This document shows, in pieces, positions 1-7,456 of a DNA stretch of 42,614 nt. Each line of letters opens with the position of its first letter. The stretch's first letter is position 1. This DNA is from an uncultured Lachnospiraceae bacterium (GTDB taxonomy: Bacteria; Bacillota_A; Clostridia; Lachnospirales; Lachnospiraceae): positions 1 to 42,614 of the forward strand of contig CADCIU010000025.1 in the NCBI GenBank assembly GCA_902801585.1. The letters run 5' to 3'. The notes under the pieces were generated by a model, which saw only the letters and a program-made list of their open reading frames with translations, was not told the DNA's origin and did not search any database. The position numbers and the translations under genes were made by a program.

Positions 1-2
1 CG

Positions 3-62
3 GAGGAACACAGGCGCAAATACGAAAAGACCGGAAGGTACAGTAAGAAAAGACGCCGCTGA
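3..62 (+). CDS. 3' end of an upstream gene (partial, tentative)
   Basis: Frame 3 is open from the window edge and ends at TGA 60-62, giving a 19-residue, strongly basic tail (EEHRRKYEKTGRYSKKRRR). Such Lys/Arg-rich tails are typical of genuine protein C-termini, and the neighbouring frames read less like protein. The stop codon sits in the loop of a small hairpin (55-59 pairing with 64-68). Too little is visible to name a family. The frame-1 reading, open to 132, is an alternative. Confidence 0.3.
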   Translation, partial: EEHRRKYEKTGRYSKKRRR

Positions 63-313
63 CGCGGCTATGAGGCGCTTGTATCCCGCGGACGACTATA
101 GTCGGCCGGGGTTTTACGCGCCGTTTCGATAATATCTGTCATCGGAGGACAGTACGCCGTAGCGTAGGGGATCGCAAAGCTGTCGCTTTGCAGGCCGCCT
201 GTTAGATAAGATGTCGAGTGAGCTCGGAACAAATGGCTTAAAAAGCCTTTTGTTTTCGAGCTCTTCTTTGTTTCAGAGGAAAGCCTCTTTGAAACACGGC
301 CGCACACGTGTGC
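55..313 (+). promoter_or_regulatory. Multi-hairpin leader before the GNAT gene
   Basis: Successive inverted repeats fill this stretch: 55-59/64-68; 74-78/118-122 enclosing the perfect 12-bp palindrome 93-104; 136-140/148-152; 153-157/162-166; 174-180/185-191 (GCAAAGC/GCTTTGC); the long arm 220-239 with 243-263 (GAGCTCG, AACAAA and GGCTT each matched in order); 271-279/284-294; and the perfect palindrome 302-313 just before the ribosome binding site. The 235-263 part ends in a T-rich run and could act as a terminator/attenuator. No known riboswitch class was recognised; function is inferred only from structure and position. Confidence 0.5.
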
Positions 314-328
314 AGAAAGGAGCAGATG

Positions 329-865
329 ATGGCTTTTGTTACACTCACAAAACTCACGGACGATGACCGGGAGCAATTCATTCTTGATAACCAGATCGCA
401 TTCAAATACGGAGCGATGGAGGAATTCGGGGTTAGGGATGAGCATTTTGAAGAGGATGGAGAAATTATTTCACGAAGGACCATTGAGAGCAGTATAGACA
501 ACGGTACAGCTTATCGAATCCGGGAAAACGGAAAGGCAGTCGGCGGCCTTGTAGTGAACATAAATGAAAAGACGCAGCACAACCATTTGGATCTGTTGTT
601 TGTAAATCCATCCGCTCACAGCAGAGGAATCGGTTACGCTGCCTGGAAAGAGGTCGAGCGGATTTATCCGCAAACACGCGTCTGGGAGACATGCACTCCT
701 TATTTTGAAACCAGAAATATTCATTTTTACGTAAATAAATGCGGCTTTCATATCGTTGAATTTTTTAATGCGAGACACCGTGATCCCCATGATCCGGATG
801 CCGCTGAGCAAGAAAACACGGGTGAAATGGATGGGATGTTCCGTTTTGAAAAAAAGATGAAATAA
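329..865 (+). CDS. GNAT family N-acetyltransferase
   Basis: A 178-residue protein of the GCN5-related acetyltransferase fold, expected to transfer acetyl from acetyl-CoA to an amine; the substrate is unknown. The acetyl-CoA loop is visible as [10 protein letters not shown] after the beta-strand [10 protein letters not shown], and the later [11 protein letters not shown] is the usual second motif around the beta-bulge. The start is the ATG at 329, six bases after AAAGGAG (316-322). The ATG at 326 is too close to that site, and a GTG at 308 lies upstream of it, inside a palindrome. The gene is visibly AT-richer in codon choice (many aaa, att, ttt) than the metabolic genes to its right, which suggests a different origin. 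It stands alone behind an unusually structured leader. Identification of the fold is solid, the role is not. Confidence 0.85.
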   Translation: MAFVTLTKLTDDDREQFILDNQIAFKYGAMEEFGVRDEHFEEDGEIISRRTIESSIDNGTAYRIRENGKAVGGLVVNINEKTQHNHLDLLFVNPSAHSRGIGYAAWKEVERIYPQTRVWETCTPYFETRNIHFYVNKCGFHIVEFFNARHRDPHDPDAAEQENTGEMDGMFRFEKKMK

Positions 866-897
866 GCAAGCAGACGTGATAAATTGCAGAATTAAAA

Positions 898-921
898 TTC
901 CTCCTGCTCATGCAGGAGGAA
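898..921. terminator. Perfect 10-bp hairpin, possible minus-strand terminator
   Basis: TTCCTCCTGC pairs perfectly with GCAGGAGGAA around a TCAT loop. On the minus strand the stem is followed by TTTTAATT, so it could be a second, backup terminator for leftward transcription. On the plus strand it follows the acetyltransferase by 32 bases but lacks a T-run. Confidence 0.4.
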
Positions 922-1036
922 CGGGAGGAAGAAAAAGAGAAAGCTAATCGCTCTCTTACCGATATTCAAGTTGCAGAAATAGCCTTGAAGAATAGTTTGT
1001 TAATGCTGAGTAAAAGGACGCTCAGAACTGCCTTCG

Positions 1037-1093
1037 CAGGGACATAAAAAGAACCGGAAACGCCGATCAAATCAACGTTTCCGGTTGCCCCTG
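1037..1093 (-). terminator. Intrinsic terminator for leftward transcription
   Basis: AACCGGAAACG (1052-1062) pairs with CGTTTCCGGTT (1076-1086); on the minus strand the stem is followed by CTTTTTATG. An outer CAGGG/CCCTG pair (1037-1041/1089-1093) brackets it. It is the first good T-run terminator downstream of aroD, although about 200 bases away. Confidence 0.6.
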
Positions 1094-1197
1094 CCAAGGA
1101 GCCACGCCTCGAAATAAGCAATATTTATATTATCCAATGAGCAGGATAAAGTCAAGCTCTTTTTTATTCTAACACCAACTAATGAATTGATTAAAAC

Positions 1198-1271
1198 GGA
1201 CGGGTACAGAACGTACTGTCATTCCAAATCATCCCCTATTGCCGAACCACACTCGGCTTCTGTACCCGTCC
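1198..1271 (-). repeat. 14-bp inverted repeat with structured loop downstream of aroD
   Basis: GGACGGGTACAGAA (1198-1211) is the exact complement of 1258-1271. On the minus strand the loop contains a further hairpin (GCCGA...TCGGC), and the structure is followed by GTTTTAATC. It starts 30 bases after the aroD stop, so a 3'-end processing or termination role is plausible. Confidence 0.5.
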
Positions 1272-1300
1272 CAAACGGAAAACTGTGGATTTACCGCATT

Positions 1301-2062
1301 TTACAGTGATTTATGCAAGAGTCCCAAAACCGTGCTCAGGTCCTCTACGCCCATCTGGCCGGGTGCCGACGCCTTTGCCGCCGCGCCGAAGGTCAGCGCT
1401 GAGCCGAAGACTTCTCCGCACAGGCGGGAGATCACACCTGTTCCTGCCATGGACATCGTGATGATCGGCCTGTCCGCATAATCCGTCGCCATCTCTTCCG
1501 TCGCAGCCAGGAGTGTCAGAACGTCCCTTTTACTGCGGGGCATTACGGCAATCTTGGGAATATCCGCATCCATAGCCTGCATCTTGCGAAGGCGTCCGAC
1601 TATGTCCTCTTTGTCGGGTGTCTTGTCAAAATCGTGATTGGAAGCCACGACCTTAACACCCGCCGCGTGTGCCTCGCGGATGATCCTGCTGACGATCTCG
1701 TCCCCGGTGAACACTTCTACGTCTATCAGATCCACCAGCCCTGTCTGTGCTGCCTTGATATTTAGCTCTGCATAAGCCTCCGCGTCGATAGCCTTCTCTC
1801 CGCCTTCCTTGGACGTGCGGAATGTCATCAGAAGAGGCAGCGTACCAAGTGCTGCGCGCAGCTCGGTCAGCGCGTCCACCAGTGCATCAAAGTCAAACAC
1901 ACCCTCGAACCAGTCAATCCTCCACTCTACTACGTCCACGGGCAGTGTCTGCAGGGCTTTGGCCTGCTCCAAAATGTCTTTCTTGGTCACGCCGACGATC
2001 GGCACACAGATCTTGGGAATGCCCGCGCCGATCTCAACGTCTCTGATCTTTACTGTCTTCAT
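1301..2062 (-). CDS. aroD: Type I 3-dehydroquinate dehydratase
   Basis: This enzyme dehydrates 3-dehydroquinate to 3-dehydroshikimate in the shikimate pathway through a Schiff base, in the cytoplasm. The 253-residue length is the family norm. Every residue known from the Salmonella enzyme falls at the same number here: Glu46 and Arg48 (VEWRID), Arg82, the catalytic pair His143 (SNHDFD) and Lys170 (PKIAVMP), Arg213 (SRLCG), Ser232 and Gln236 (SAPGQ). The start ATG at 2062 follows GAGG with a nine-base gap. It lies 69 bases downstream of aroE on the same strand, so the two probably form an operon for consecutive pathway steps. Nothing is missing. Very secure. Confidence 0.97.
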   Translation of the reverse strand: MKTVKIRDVEIGAGIPKICVPIVGVTKKDILEQAKALQTLPVDVVEWRIDWFEGVFDFDALVDALTELRAALGTLPLLMTFRTSKEGGEKAIDAEAYAELNIKAAQTGLVDLIDVEVFTGDEIVSRIIREAHAAGVKVVASNHDFDKTPDKEDIVGRLRKMQAMDADIPKIAVMPRSKRDVLTLLAATEEMATDYADRPIITMSMAGTGVISRLCGEVFGSALTFGAAAKASAPGQMGVEDLSTVLGLLHKSL

Positions 2063-2131
2063 AAGCTAAAACCTCACTCATCTCAGGTGCAGCTCCGCCT
2101 CCTTCGGCTGCAGGCCGCCATCTTCAGTCCC

Positions 2132-3010
2132 TCAGTCCTCGTAACGAATGTTCAGGATCTCCTTCATGTATTCTATGGGCATGGGCTCGCCGGTCCACAG
2201 CTCAAATGCCGCAGAGCCCTGGAACAGCATCATTCCCAGACCGTTCATTGTCTTGCAGCCCACTTCCTTGGCCATTGCGCGCATCTTGGTGCACAGCGGA
2301 GAATAAGGAATGTCCACGACGATCAGGTCGGGGCGGAAGTAGGACTTGTCCGGAACTACGGAGAGATCCTCGAGCGGATGCATGCCTACACCTGTACCGT
2401 TTACAAAAATATAGCTGGAGGCCATCTCTTCCCTGAGTTTGTCGGTATCTGCCAGGTCATAGAGAGCCGCCTTGCAGTTTGTGTTCTCGTTGATCTTTTT
2501 GACGGTCTCTTCACCTCTGCTGTAGAACTCGTCTTTCCTGTTGAAAATAGAGAGCTTTGCCACGCCGTCCAATGCAGCCTGGATCTCAACAGCTGTTCCT
2601 GCACCGCCGCAGCCTACGATCGTCATCTTCTTGCCGATGGGATCGATATTGTTGTCCTTGAGGGCCTGCATGAAACCGATGCCGTCGGTGATATGGCCTG
2701 TCAGGTAGCCATCGTCATTGACGATCGTATTGACCGCACCGCACATCTGGGCAGCGGGGGACAGTTCATCGAGGTACTTTCCAACCAGCGTCTTGTTCGG
2801 CATGGAGACGTTGGATCCGCGCATTTTCAGAGTGCGGATCGCCTTGACGGCGTCCTCGATCTCACCGGCGTTCACTTCAAAAGCGAGATATGCGTAATCT
2901 TTGCCGAGCTTAGCAAATGCCGCATTCTGCATTGCCGGAGACTGGGAATGGCGGATCGGATATGCCATCAGCCCGATCAATTCTGTGTGTCCTGTGATTC
3001 TCTCAGCCAT
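2132..3010 (-). CDS. aroE: Shikimate dehydrogenase
   Basis: Reduces 3-dehydroshikimate to shikimate with a nicotinamide cofactor, the step after AroD. The 292-residue protein has the substrate-domain motifs RHSQSPAMQN (about 20-29), NVSMPNK with the catalytic Lys73, and ITDGIGF with Asp109 (most AroE proteins read NTDG, so Ile for Asn is a small deviation). The Rossmann nucleotide loop is GCGGAGTAV near 133-141. The start ATG 3008-3010 is six bases from AGGAGG, and that site belongs to the last unit of an upstream tandem repeat. It is the first gene of the aroE-aroD pair. The related quinate/shikimate dehydrogenase YdiB type cannot be fully excluded, but pairing with aroD favours the biosynthetic role. 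Confidence 0.95.
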   Translation of the reverse strand: MAERITGHTELIGLMAYPIRHSQSPAMQNAAFAKLGKDYAYLAFEVNAGEIEDAVKAIRTLKMRGSNVSMPNKTLVGKYLDELSPAAQMCGAVNTIVNDDGYLTGHITDGIGFMQALKDNNIDPIGKKMTIVGCGGAGTAVEIQAALDGVAKLSIFNRKDEFYSRGEETVKKINENTNCKAALYDLADTDKLREEMASSYIFVNGTGVGMHPLEDLSVVPDKSYFRPDLIVVDIPYSPLCTKMRAMAKEVGCKTMNGLGMMLFQGSAAFELWTGEPMPIEYMKEILNIRYED

Positions 3011-3017
3011 ATGAAAC

Positions 3018-3130
3018 CTCCTATTGAATCCGCTATAAAAGCTCCTATTGAATCCGCTATAGAAGCTCCTATTGAATCCGCTATAGAAGCTCCTATAGAA
3101 GCTCCAATAAAAACTCCTATAAAAGTCTCC
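3018..3130 (-). repeat. Tandem 24-bp and 12-bp repeats in the aroE leader
   Basis: Three 24-bp units start at 3018, 3042 and 3066 and differ at one base; they are followed by 12-bp truncated units at 3090, 3102 and 3114. Read on the minus strand each unit ends in ATAGGAG or a close variant, so the aroE leader carries a ladder of Shine-Dalgarno-like sites. The one nearest the start codon is the functional site. Confidence 0.85.
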
Positions 3131-3158
3131 TATATATTTTATTCACCTGAATATCTAT

Positions 3159-3164
3159 ATTATA
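3159..3164 (-). promoter_or_regulatory. Candidate -10 of aroE-aroD promoter
   Basis: TATAAT on the minus strand, about 150 bases upstream of aroE and just before the repeat array. The -35 match is poor (CTGACT lies 22 bases away), so the call rests on the perfect -10. Confidence 0.4.
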
Positions 3165-3324
3165 CTTTCAGGACGTGGCAGAAATAAGTCAGTGTTTCCT
3201 ATCATTACTCGCCGAATGCTTGGTGCTGCGCCTATGTTTTGCCATGTATGTTCACGCAAACAGCCCGGCTCCATGTATCATGGCTTCGTCGTCATCATTT
3301 CCCCTGCACAGGCAGGAATCAGGT

Positions 3325-3353
3325 TTGCGCTCCTCTCCTGCTGCAAGTATAAT
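3325..3353 (+). promoter_or_regulatory. Candidate promoter of the histidine phosphatase gene
   Basis: TTGCGC (3325-3330), 17 bases, then a perfect TATAAT (3348-3353), leaving a leader of about 35 bases to the ATG at 3394. Confidence 0.45.
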
Positions 3354-3393
3354 GAAAACATCAATATCTTATTAGTTTGGAGATTACTATACT

Positions 3394-3978
3394 ATGAAAA
3401 TCTGGGTCGCACGCCATGGGCAGACAGATCTCAATCACTCAAAGCGTATGCAGGGACGCACGGACTGCCACCTCAACGAAACGGGCATCAGACAAGCCCG
3501 CCTTTCCCGCAAGAACATAGGCAATGTACATTTTGACGCTGTTTATTCCAGTCCGCTTATACGCGCTAAGCTCACCGGTTCCATCATCGGCAATGTTCCG
3601 CTCTCGGAGGTCATCGTGGACATGCGCCTGATCGAGACTGATTTCGGCAAATATGAGAAAAGCAAGTACTATCTGATGGGACCGGCGATGACCGCCTATT
3701 GGATGCTGCCCAAAATCTTCCCGGCACCTCCTACCGTCGAACCGATCGCCTCGATGAAGAGGCGGGCGTCCTCTTTCCTGTGGGAGCTGGAAACGAAGGA
3801 CTATGACAATGTCCTCATCGCCTGCCACGGCGGGATCATGCGCGCTCTGTGCGGCTATCTGGACGAGGCGCCGGACGGGCTTCGCTGGGAACGGGCCAAG
3901 AACTGCGAGATCCGCGTCTACGATTACAGTGACGGCCGCCACACATTCGTGAAATCCTACAGTCTTGACAAAAGCTGA
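3394..3978 (+). CDS. Histidine phosphatase (phosphoglycerate mutase-like) family protein
   Basis: A 194-residue cytoplasmic phosphatase of the branch that forms a phosphohistidine intermediate. The signature ARHGQTD carries Arg7, His8 and Gly9; Ser53 and Arg57 (YSSPLIRA), Glu81 (IETDFG) and His145 (CHGG) complete the catalytic pocket. The length fits broad-specificity phosphatases of the CobC/PhoE/GpmB type rather than a glycolytic mutase; the substrate is not evident. The ribosome binding site is modest (TGGAG, about ten bases upstream). It stands alone, convergent with the hydratase gene, with a paired GC-rich palindrome and a bidirectional terminator between them. Confidence 0.9.
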   Translation: MKIWVARHGQTDLNHSKRMQGRTDCHLNETGIRQARLSRKNIGNVHFDAVYSSPLIRAKLTGSIIGNVPLSEVIVDMRLIETDFGKYEKSKYYLMGPAMTAYWMLPKIFPAPPTVEPIASMKRRASSFLWELETKDYDNVLIACHGGIMRALCGYLDEAPDGLRWERAKNCEIRVYDYSDGRHTFVKSYSLDKS

Positions 3979-3989
3979 GCGATTTCGCT

Positions 3990-4042
3990 CCCGAGCCTCG
4001 GGCTCGAGTGACCATTTCGCACCCCGAGCCCGAGGCTTGAGG
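3990..4042. repeat. Paired GC-rich palindromes, copy 1 (BIME-like)
   Basis: Two palindromic blocks of about 19-21 bases (3990-4008 and 4022-4042), sharing the core GAGCCTCGGGCTCG or its complement, are separated by 13 bases. Similar pairs lie at 16380-16433, 26735-26788 and 38338-38386. Confidence 0.65.
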
Positions 4043-4061
4043 CGCGGCTGCAAAAATAAGA

Positions 4062-4090
4062 GGGGCATGCCTGCATAAGCGGCATGCCCC
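4062..4090. terminator. Bidirectional terminator between phosphatase and hydratase genes
   Basis: GGGGCATGCC (4062-4071) pairs perfectly with GGCATGCCCC (4081-4090). On the minus strand it is followed by a TCTTATTTTTG tail, so it serves best as the terminator of the hydratase gene. Confidence 0.75.
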
Positions 4091-4105
4091 GTTCCACGTT
4101 TTGGC

Positions 4106-6448
4106 TTATTTGGCTTTTCTGTTTCTGTTGAAATTGATCAGGCATCCCGCCTTCACGATCTCACGCTCATTCTGTGTCATATCCTTGATATACAGGCTTA
4201 TCTCCTGTGTCTTTCCTTCCCTGATCACATAAGCCTTGATGTCGGACAGGTCGCCGTCCAGCGTCTGCCGGATCCCGGGCACATAGATGTAATCGCCCAC
4301 TTCGATCATATCCGGCTCCCCTTTCAGGTGGAAGGGCAGCATTCCCCAGTTCATGACATTGGAGCGGTATCTCTTGGTGGCATAATCCTGCGTGATGTTG
4401 GCCAGTCCGCCGATCACGCGCTGGCAGGAAGCCGCCTGCTCGCGGGCGGAGCCATCTCCCGGCTTGTTGGCATAGATCATGGAGCCGATCTCGATCGCGG
4501 AGAGATCCGTGTTTTCGCTGCCGGGGATCCCGGCGATCGCCGCATACACCGCCGTAAGGGCAGGATCAAGTGCTGCCGCCCTCTCCACTGCGCTTTGGCC
4601 GGCCGCATCTCCGCCGGCTTCAAATCCCGAAAGGCGCGCTCTCTCGGTCCGGTCGACCGCCTTGGAGCGCCCGACATACTCGGGATCTCTCCTGGAGAGC
4701 GTGAACTCCGCCAGGCCCAGAGGATTGGAACGGAAAGAGGACGTCTCACCGGAAGGGATCAGTTCGTCCGTCGTTGTGACTTCGTCCAGGATCTTGGAGC
4801 AGACCTTGAGAAGAATATTGTCCGCGAGGGGCTCCAGGCTCGGCCAGGGCTTGATATTGGGGCCGTCAAACAGCTCCTGCTGCGCATCTGCTTTGCCGAA
4901 TCCCTGATAGACTCTCGCCTTGTAGGCGGAATCGTCAAATTCGTATGCCGGGACATTTCCCCATCCGCCGCACTGCTCTGCCGAGGTCAAAATACCACCG
5001 TTCGCCGCTGTAGCCGCGATGGACCGCGCATCCATGAGCGCGACCGCAGACATCTGGCCGTTTCCGGGTTTGGAGCCTTCGCGGTTAGGGAAGTTTCTGG
5101 TCGTGTGGCGGACAGACAGTCCGTTATGCATCGGTGTGTCCCCTGCGCCGAAGCAGGGTCCGCAGAATGCGGTCTTGACAATCGCTCCTGCTGCCATGAG
5201 GTCGGCGATATATCCTTTTCTGGCCAGGTCGATGAATACGGGCTGGGAAGAAGGATAGACGTCGAGCGAGAACTCGCCGCAGCCGCAGCTTCTGCCGCGG
5301 AGCATGTTGGCTGCCTCCACGACGTTGGTATAGTTGCCGCCGGCACAGCCGGCGATGATCCCCTGCTGCACCTGCAGTTTGCCGTCTTTGGTGATCTTGT
5401 CGGTCAGGGTATATTTTGCCCGGCCCCCCGCCACCTCGGCCGCTGCTTTCTCGGTCTCACGGAGGATATCCCCGAGGTTGGCGCTGAGCTCATCGATGGT
5501 GTAGGTGTTGCTGGGGTGGAAAGGCAGCGCGATCATAGGTTTGATCCGGCTCAGATCCACATAGACGCAGCCATCGTAGTAAGCCACGTCCGCAGGACTT
5601 AGTTCTTTGTAGTCCTCTCCTCTTCCGTGCATGGTGAGGTATGCCTTGGTGTCCTCATCCGTTCTCCAGATCGAGGACAGGCAGGTCGTCTCCGTCGTCA
5701 TGACATCGACGCCGTTTCTGTAATCGGTCGTCATGGATGCGACGCCGGGACCGACGAATTCCATGACCTTGTTCTTCACATATCCGTTCTTGTACACGGC
5801 GCCGATGATCGCAAGCGCTATGTCCTGCGGTCCCACATAGGGCTGGGGCTTTCCGTCGAGGTAGATCGCGATGACGCCGGGATAATCGACGTCGTAGGTG
5901 TCCTCCAGAAGCTGCTTGACCAGCTCTCCTCCGCCCTCTCCGATCGCCATCGTGCCGAGGGCGCCGTAACGGGTGTGGGAGTCAGAGCCGAGGATCATCT
6001 TTCCGCAGCCTGCCATCATCTCGCGCATATACTGGTGGATGACCGCGATATGCGGAGGGACATAGATGCCGCCGTATTTTTTCGCGGCCGTCAGTCCGAA
6101 CATGTGGTCATCCTCGTTGATGGTCCCGCCGACCGCGCACAGAGAATTGTGGCAGTTGGTCAGGACATAGGGCAGCGGGAAGCGCTCCATTCCGGAAGCT
6201 CTGGCCGTCTGAACAATACCTACAAATGTAATATCGTGGGAAGCCATGGAGTCAAATCTGATCCTGAGCTTGTCCATGGTGCCGTTTTGGTTATGGTCCT
6301 TCAGAATAGAATAAGCGATGGTTCCCTTCGCCGCCTCCCGGGGATTGATCTCTTTACCCTTGAGTTCACCGGCTCCGGCTGCCTCAGCCTCGGGAACGAT
6401 CGCAGTCCCGCCGACAAGGTAAACACCGCCGTCATATAACTTAACCAT
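4106..6448 (-). CDS. Aconitase-family hydratase (4Fe-4S), YbhJ-like
   Basis: A 780-residue member of the aconitase/isopropylmalate isomerase superfamily, which dehydrates and rehydrates hydroxy-acids on a [4Fe-4S] cluster. The three cluster ligands are expected at Cys368 (GCAGGNYTN) and Cys429/Cys432 ([12 protein letters not shown]). GSDSHT (154-159) and RNFPNREG (451-458) are the other superfamily signatures, and the C-terminal swivel domain contains [12 protein letters not shown]. The architecture and length match the bacterial hydratases annotated as YbhJ or aconitate hydratase rather than the two-subunit LeuCD. No citrate synthase or isocitrate dehydrogenase is nearby, so citrate isomerisation is not proven. 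The start ATG follows AAGGAGG with a good gap. It has its own strong promoter and terminator. Confidence 0.85.
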   Translation of the reverse strand: MVKLYDGGVYLVGGTAIVPEAEAAGAGELKGKEINPREAAKGTIAYSILKDHNQNGTMDKLRIRFDSMASHDITFVGIVQTARASGMERFPLPYVLTNCHNSLCAVGGTINEDDHMFGLTAAKKYGGIYVPPHIAVIHQYMREMMAGCGKMILGSDSHTRYGALGTMAIGEGGGELVKQLLEDTYDVDYPGVIAIYLDGKPQPYVGPQDIALAIIGAVYKNGYVKNKVMEFVGPGVASMTTDYRNGVDVMTTETTCLSSIWRTDEDTKAYLTMHGRGEDYKELSPADVAYYDGCVYVDLSRIKPMIALPFHPSNTYTIDELSANLGDILRETEKAAAEVAGGRAKYTLTDKITKDGKLQVQQGIIAGCAGGNYTNVVEAANMLRGRSCGCGEFSLDVYPSSQPVFIDLARKGYIADLMAAGAIVKTAFCGPCFGAGDTPMHNGLSVRHTTRNFPNREGSKPGNGQMSAVALMDARSIAATAANGGILTSAEQCGGWGNVPAYEFDDSAYKARVYQGFGKADAQQELFDGPNIKPWPSLEPLADNILLKVCSKILDEVTTTDELIPSGETSSFRSNPLGLAEFTLSRRDPEYVGRSKAVDRTERARLSGFEAGGDAAGQSAVERAAALDPALTAVYAAIAGIPGSENTDLSAIEIGSMIYANKPGDGSAREQAASCQRVIGGLANITQDYATKRYRSNVMNWGMLPFHLKGEPDMIEVGDYIYVPGIRQTLDGDLSDIKAYVIREGKTQEISLYIKDMTQNEREIVKAGCLINFNRNRKAK

Positions 6449-6506
6449 GTATAAACCTCCTTATTGCTTCAAGATTCTCAATGATCACGAAAACCATATG
6501 GCACCT

Positions 6507-6535
6507 ATTATAGAGTAAAAATGCGAATCTGCCAA
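6507..6535 (-). promoter_or_regulatory. Sigma-A-type promoter of the hydratase gene
   Basis: On the minus strand TTGGCA (6535-6530), exactly 17 bases, then TATAAT (6512-6507), about 60 bases before the start codon. The region between the divergent genes (6449-6635) is very AT-rich on its right half, where the thioesterase promoter must lie. Confidence 0.75.
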
Positions 6536-6635
6536 AATATTATTTAAGTTTTGCCGATCCCGATTTAAAATATATTTAAAATATATACAATATATGGTCA
6601 TGGTATGCATATAAATGCACTGATACACGGAGTTT

Positions 6636-7175
6636 ATGAAGGGAGCAGATCAGCAAATGAAAAAGAAAAAAGATAAATTTCCTCCTATTGAGATCCGCGA
6701 AGGTGATATCGTCAAAAAATCGGACTCTTACACGGAATCCTGTCACTTTCTGATGCATCAGCATATCAACGGCGCAGGTCGTCTTTTCGGCGGCACGCTC
6801 ATGCAGTGGATCGACGAGACAGCGGGTGTTGTCGCACGCAGGCACTGCAACGCGCCCCTGGTCACCGCCTGCATCGACAACCTCATCTTCAAGGAAGGCG
6901 CACATCTGAGTGATTTCGTCGTGCTCACCGGAAGGATCACCTATGTCGGCAATTCCTCCATGGAGGTCCGCGTCGATACCTTTGTCGAGAGCCTGAGCGG
7001 AGAGCGCAAATCGATCAATACGGCCTATGTCGTCATGATCGCCATTGACAAGGACACCGAGCAGCCGATCCGTGTTCCGCGTTACATCCCGCAGGATGTA
7101 CGCGCGCGCGTGGAGTGGGAAAACGGGCGCAAGCGCCAGGAGCTTCGCACGAAGAGAAGACTGGAAGGATATTGA
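6636..7175 (+). CDS. Acyl-CoA thioesterase, hotdog fold (YciA-like)
   Basis: A 179-residue hotdog thioesterase that hydrolyses acyl-CoA esters in the cytoplasm. The diagnostic helix and loop is GRLFGGTLMQWIDETAGVVARRH (about 49-71), preceded by the lead strand HFLMHQHINGAG; a basic tail (RKRQELRTKRRLEGY) is common in this branch. Substrate chain length cannot be read from the sequence. The ATG at 6636 has CGGAG very close; the in-frame ATG at 6657, 11 bases after GGGAG, is an equally credible start and would remove the first seven residues. It is monocistronic and ends in a strong terminator. Confidence 0.9.
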   Translation: MKGADQQMKKKKDKFPPIEIREGDIVKKSDSYTESCHFLMHQHINGAGRLFGGTLMQWIDETAGVVARRHCNAPLVTACIDNLIFKEGAHLSDFVVLTGRITYVGNSSMEVRVDTFVESLSGERKSINTAYVVMIAIDKDTEQPIRVPRYIPQDVRARVEWENGRKRQELRTKRRLEGY

Positions 7176-7212
7176 TATTTTGACTTGATATTCCGGCTTA
7201 ATATTCAGACTC

Positions 7213-7242
7213 AAAAGCACCCTTAAAAGGGTGCTTTTTTTC
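7213..7242 (+). terminator. Intrinsic terminator of the thioesterase gene
   Basis: AGCACCC (7216-7222) pairs with GGGTGCT (7229-7235), extended by A/T pairs and followed by a run of T residues. Confidence 0.85.
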
Positions 7243-7301
7243 TTAGAAGCGCGCTGCGGCAAAAATCTTTGGTCATGTTCGCCTCTTGTTAAAAATATGT
7301 G

Positions 7302-7330
7302 TTGACGCATGGCCAAAATAGTGCTACAGT
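7302..7330 (+). promoter_or_regulatory. Promoter of the symporter gene
   Basis: TTGACG (7302-7307), 17 bases, TACAGT (7325-7330). It predicts transcription starting near 7337 and a leader of about 120 bases. Confidence 0.65.
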
Positions 7331-7346
7331 TTAAAGCGTCGACGTA

Positions 7347-7377
7347 CTGCACTTTAAAGTGTAACACTTTAAAGCAG
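7347..7377 (+). promoter_or_regulatory. Palindromic operator or leader hairpin, symporter gene
   Basis: Two near-identical copies of CACTTTAAAG (7350-7359 and 7365-7374) lie ten bases after the predicted start site; the first is part of the 12-bp perfect palindrome 7350-7361. Together they form a hairpin with a TAA loop. A third TTTAAAG occurs at 7330-7336, next to the -10. Repressor binding is the simplest reading. Confidence 0.5.
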
Positions 7378-7456
7378 TAAAGTCGCATGAATCCGGCGGT
7401 GATTCCAACAGCCGCTCCGGACCGCAGCATTTATTTTTTTTAAGGAGGTAACTCAA

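Larger units (their letters stand above)
866..1300. other. Gene-poor stretch with three strong inverted repeats
   Basis: No convincing long gene. It holds a perfect 10-bp stem (898-907/912-921), an 11-bp stem followed on the minus strand by T5 (1052-1062/1076-1086), and a 14-bp stem with a 46-nt loop (1198-1211/1258-1271). A 45-codon open frame (910-1047, plus) exists without a ribosome binding site. The minus-strand signals probably end aroD transcripts. Confidence 0.6.
3131..3393. other. Divergent intergenic region, aroE / histidine phosphatase
   Basis: No gene is supported here. The left part holds the aroE -10 and the right part the candidate phosphatase promoter. Short open frames crossing it lack ribosome binding sites and protein-like composition. 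Confidence 0.5.

Noticed and set aside
220..263. Known riboswitch or T-box before the acetyltransferase
   Set aside because: I could not match conserved loop sequences of any class I know, so it is left as an unclassified structured leader.
2087..3187. 366-codon plus-strand frame crossing aroE and its repeats
   Set aside because: Antisense to aroE. The Ile-Glu-Ala-Pro repeats in it are only the translation of the leader repeat.
4328..5602. 424-codon plus-strand frame opposite the hydratase
   Set aside because: Shadow of the aconitase-family gene, no start signals.
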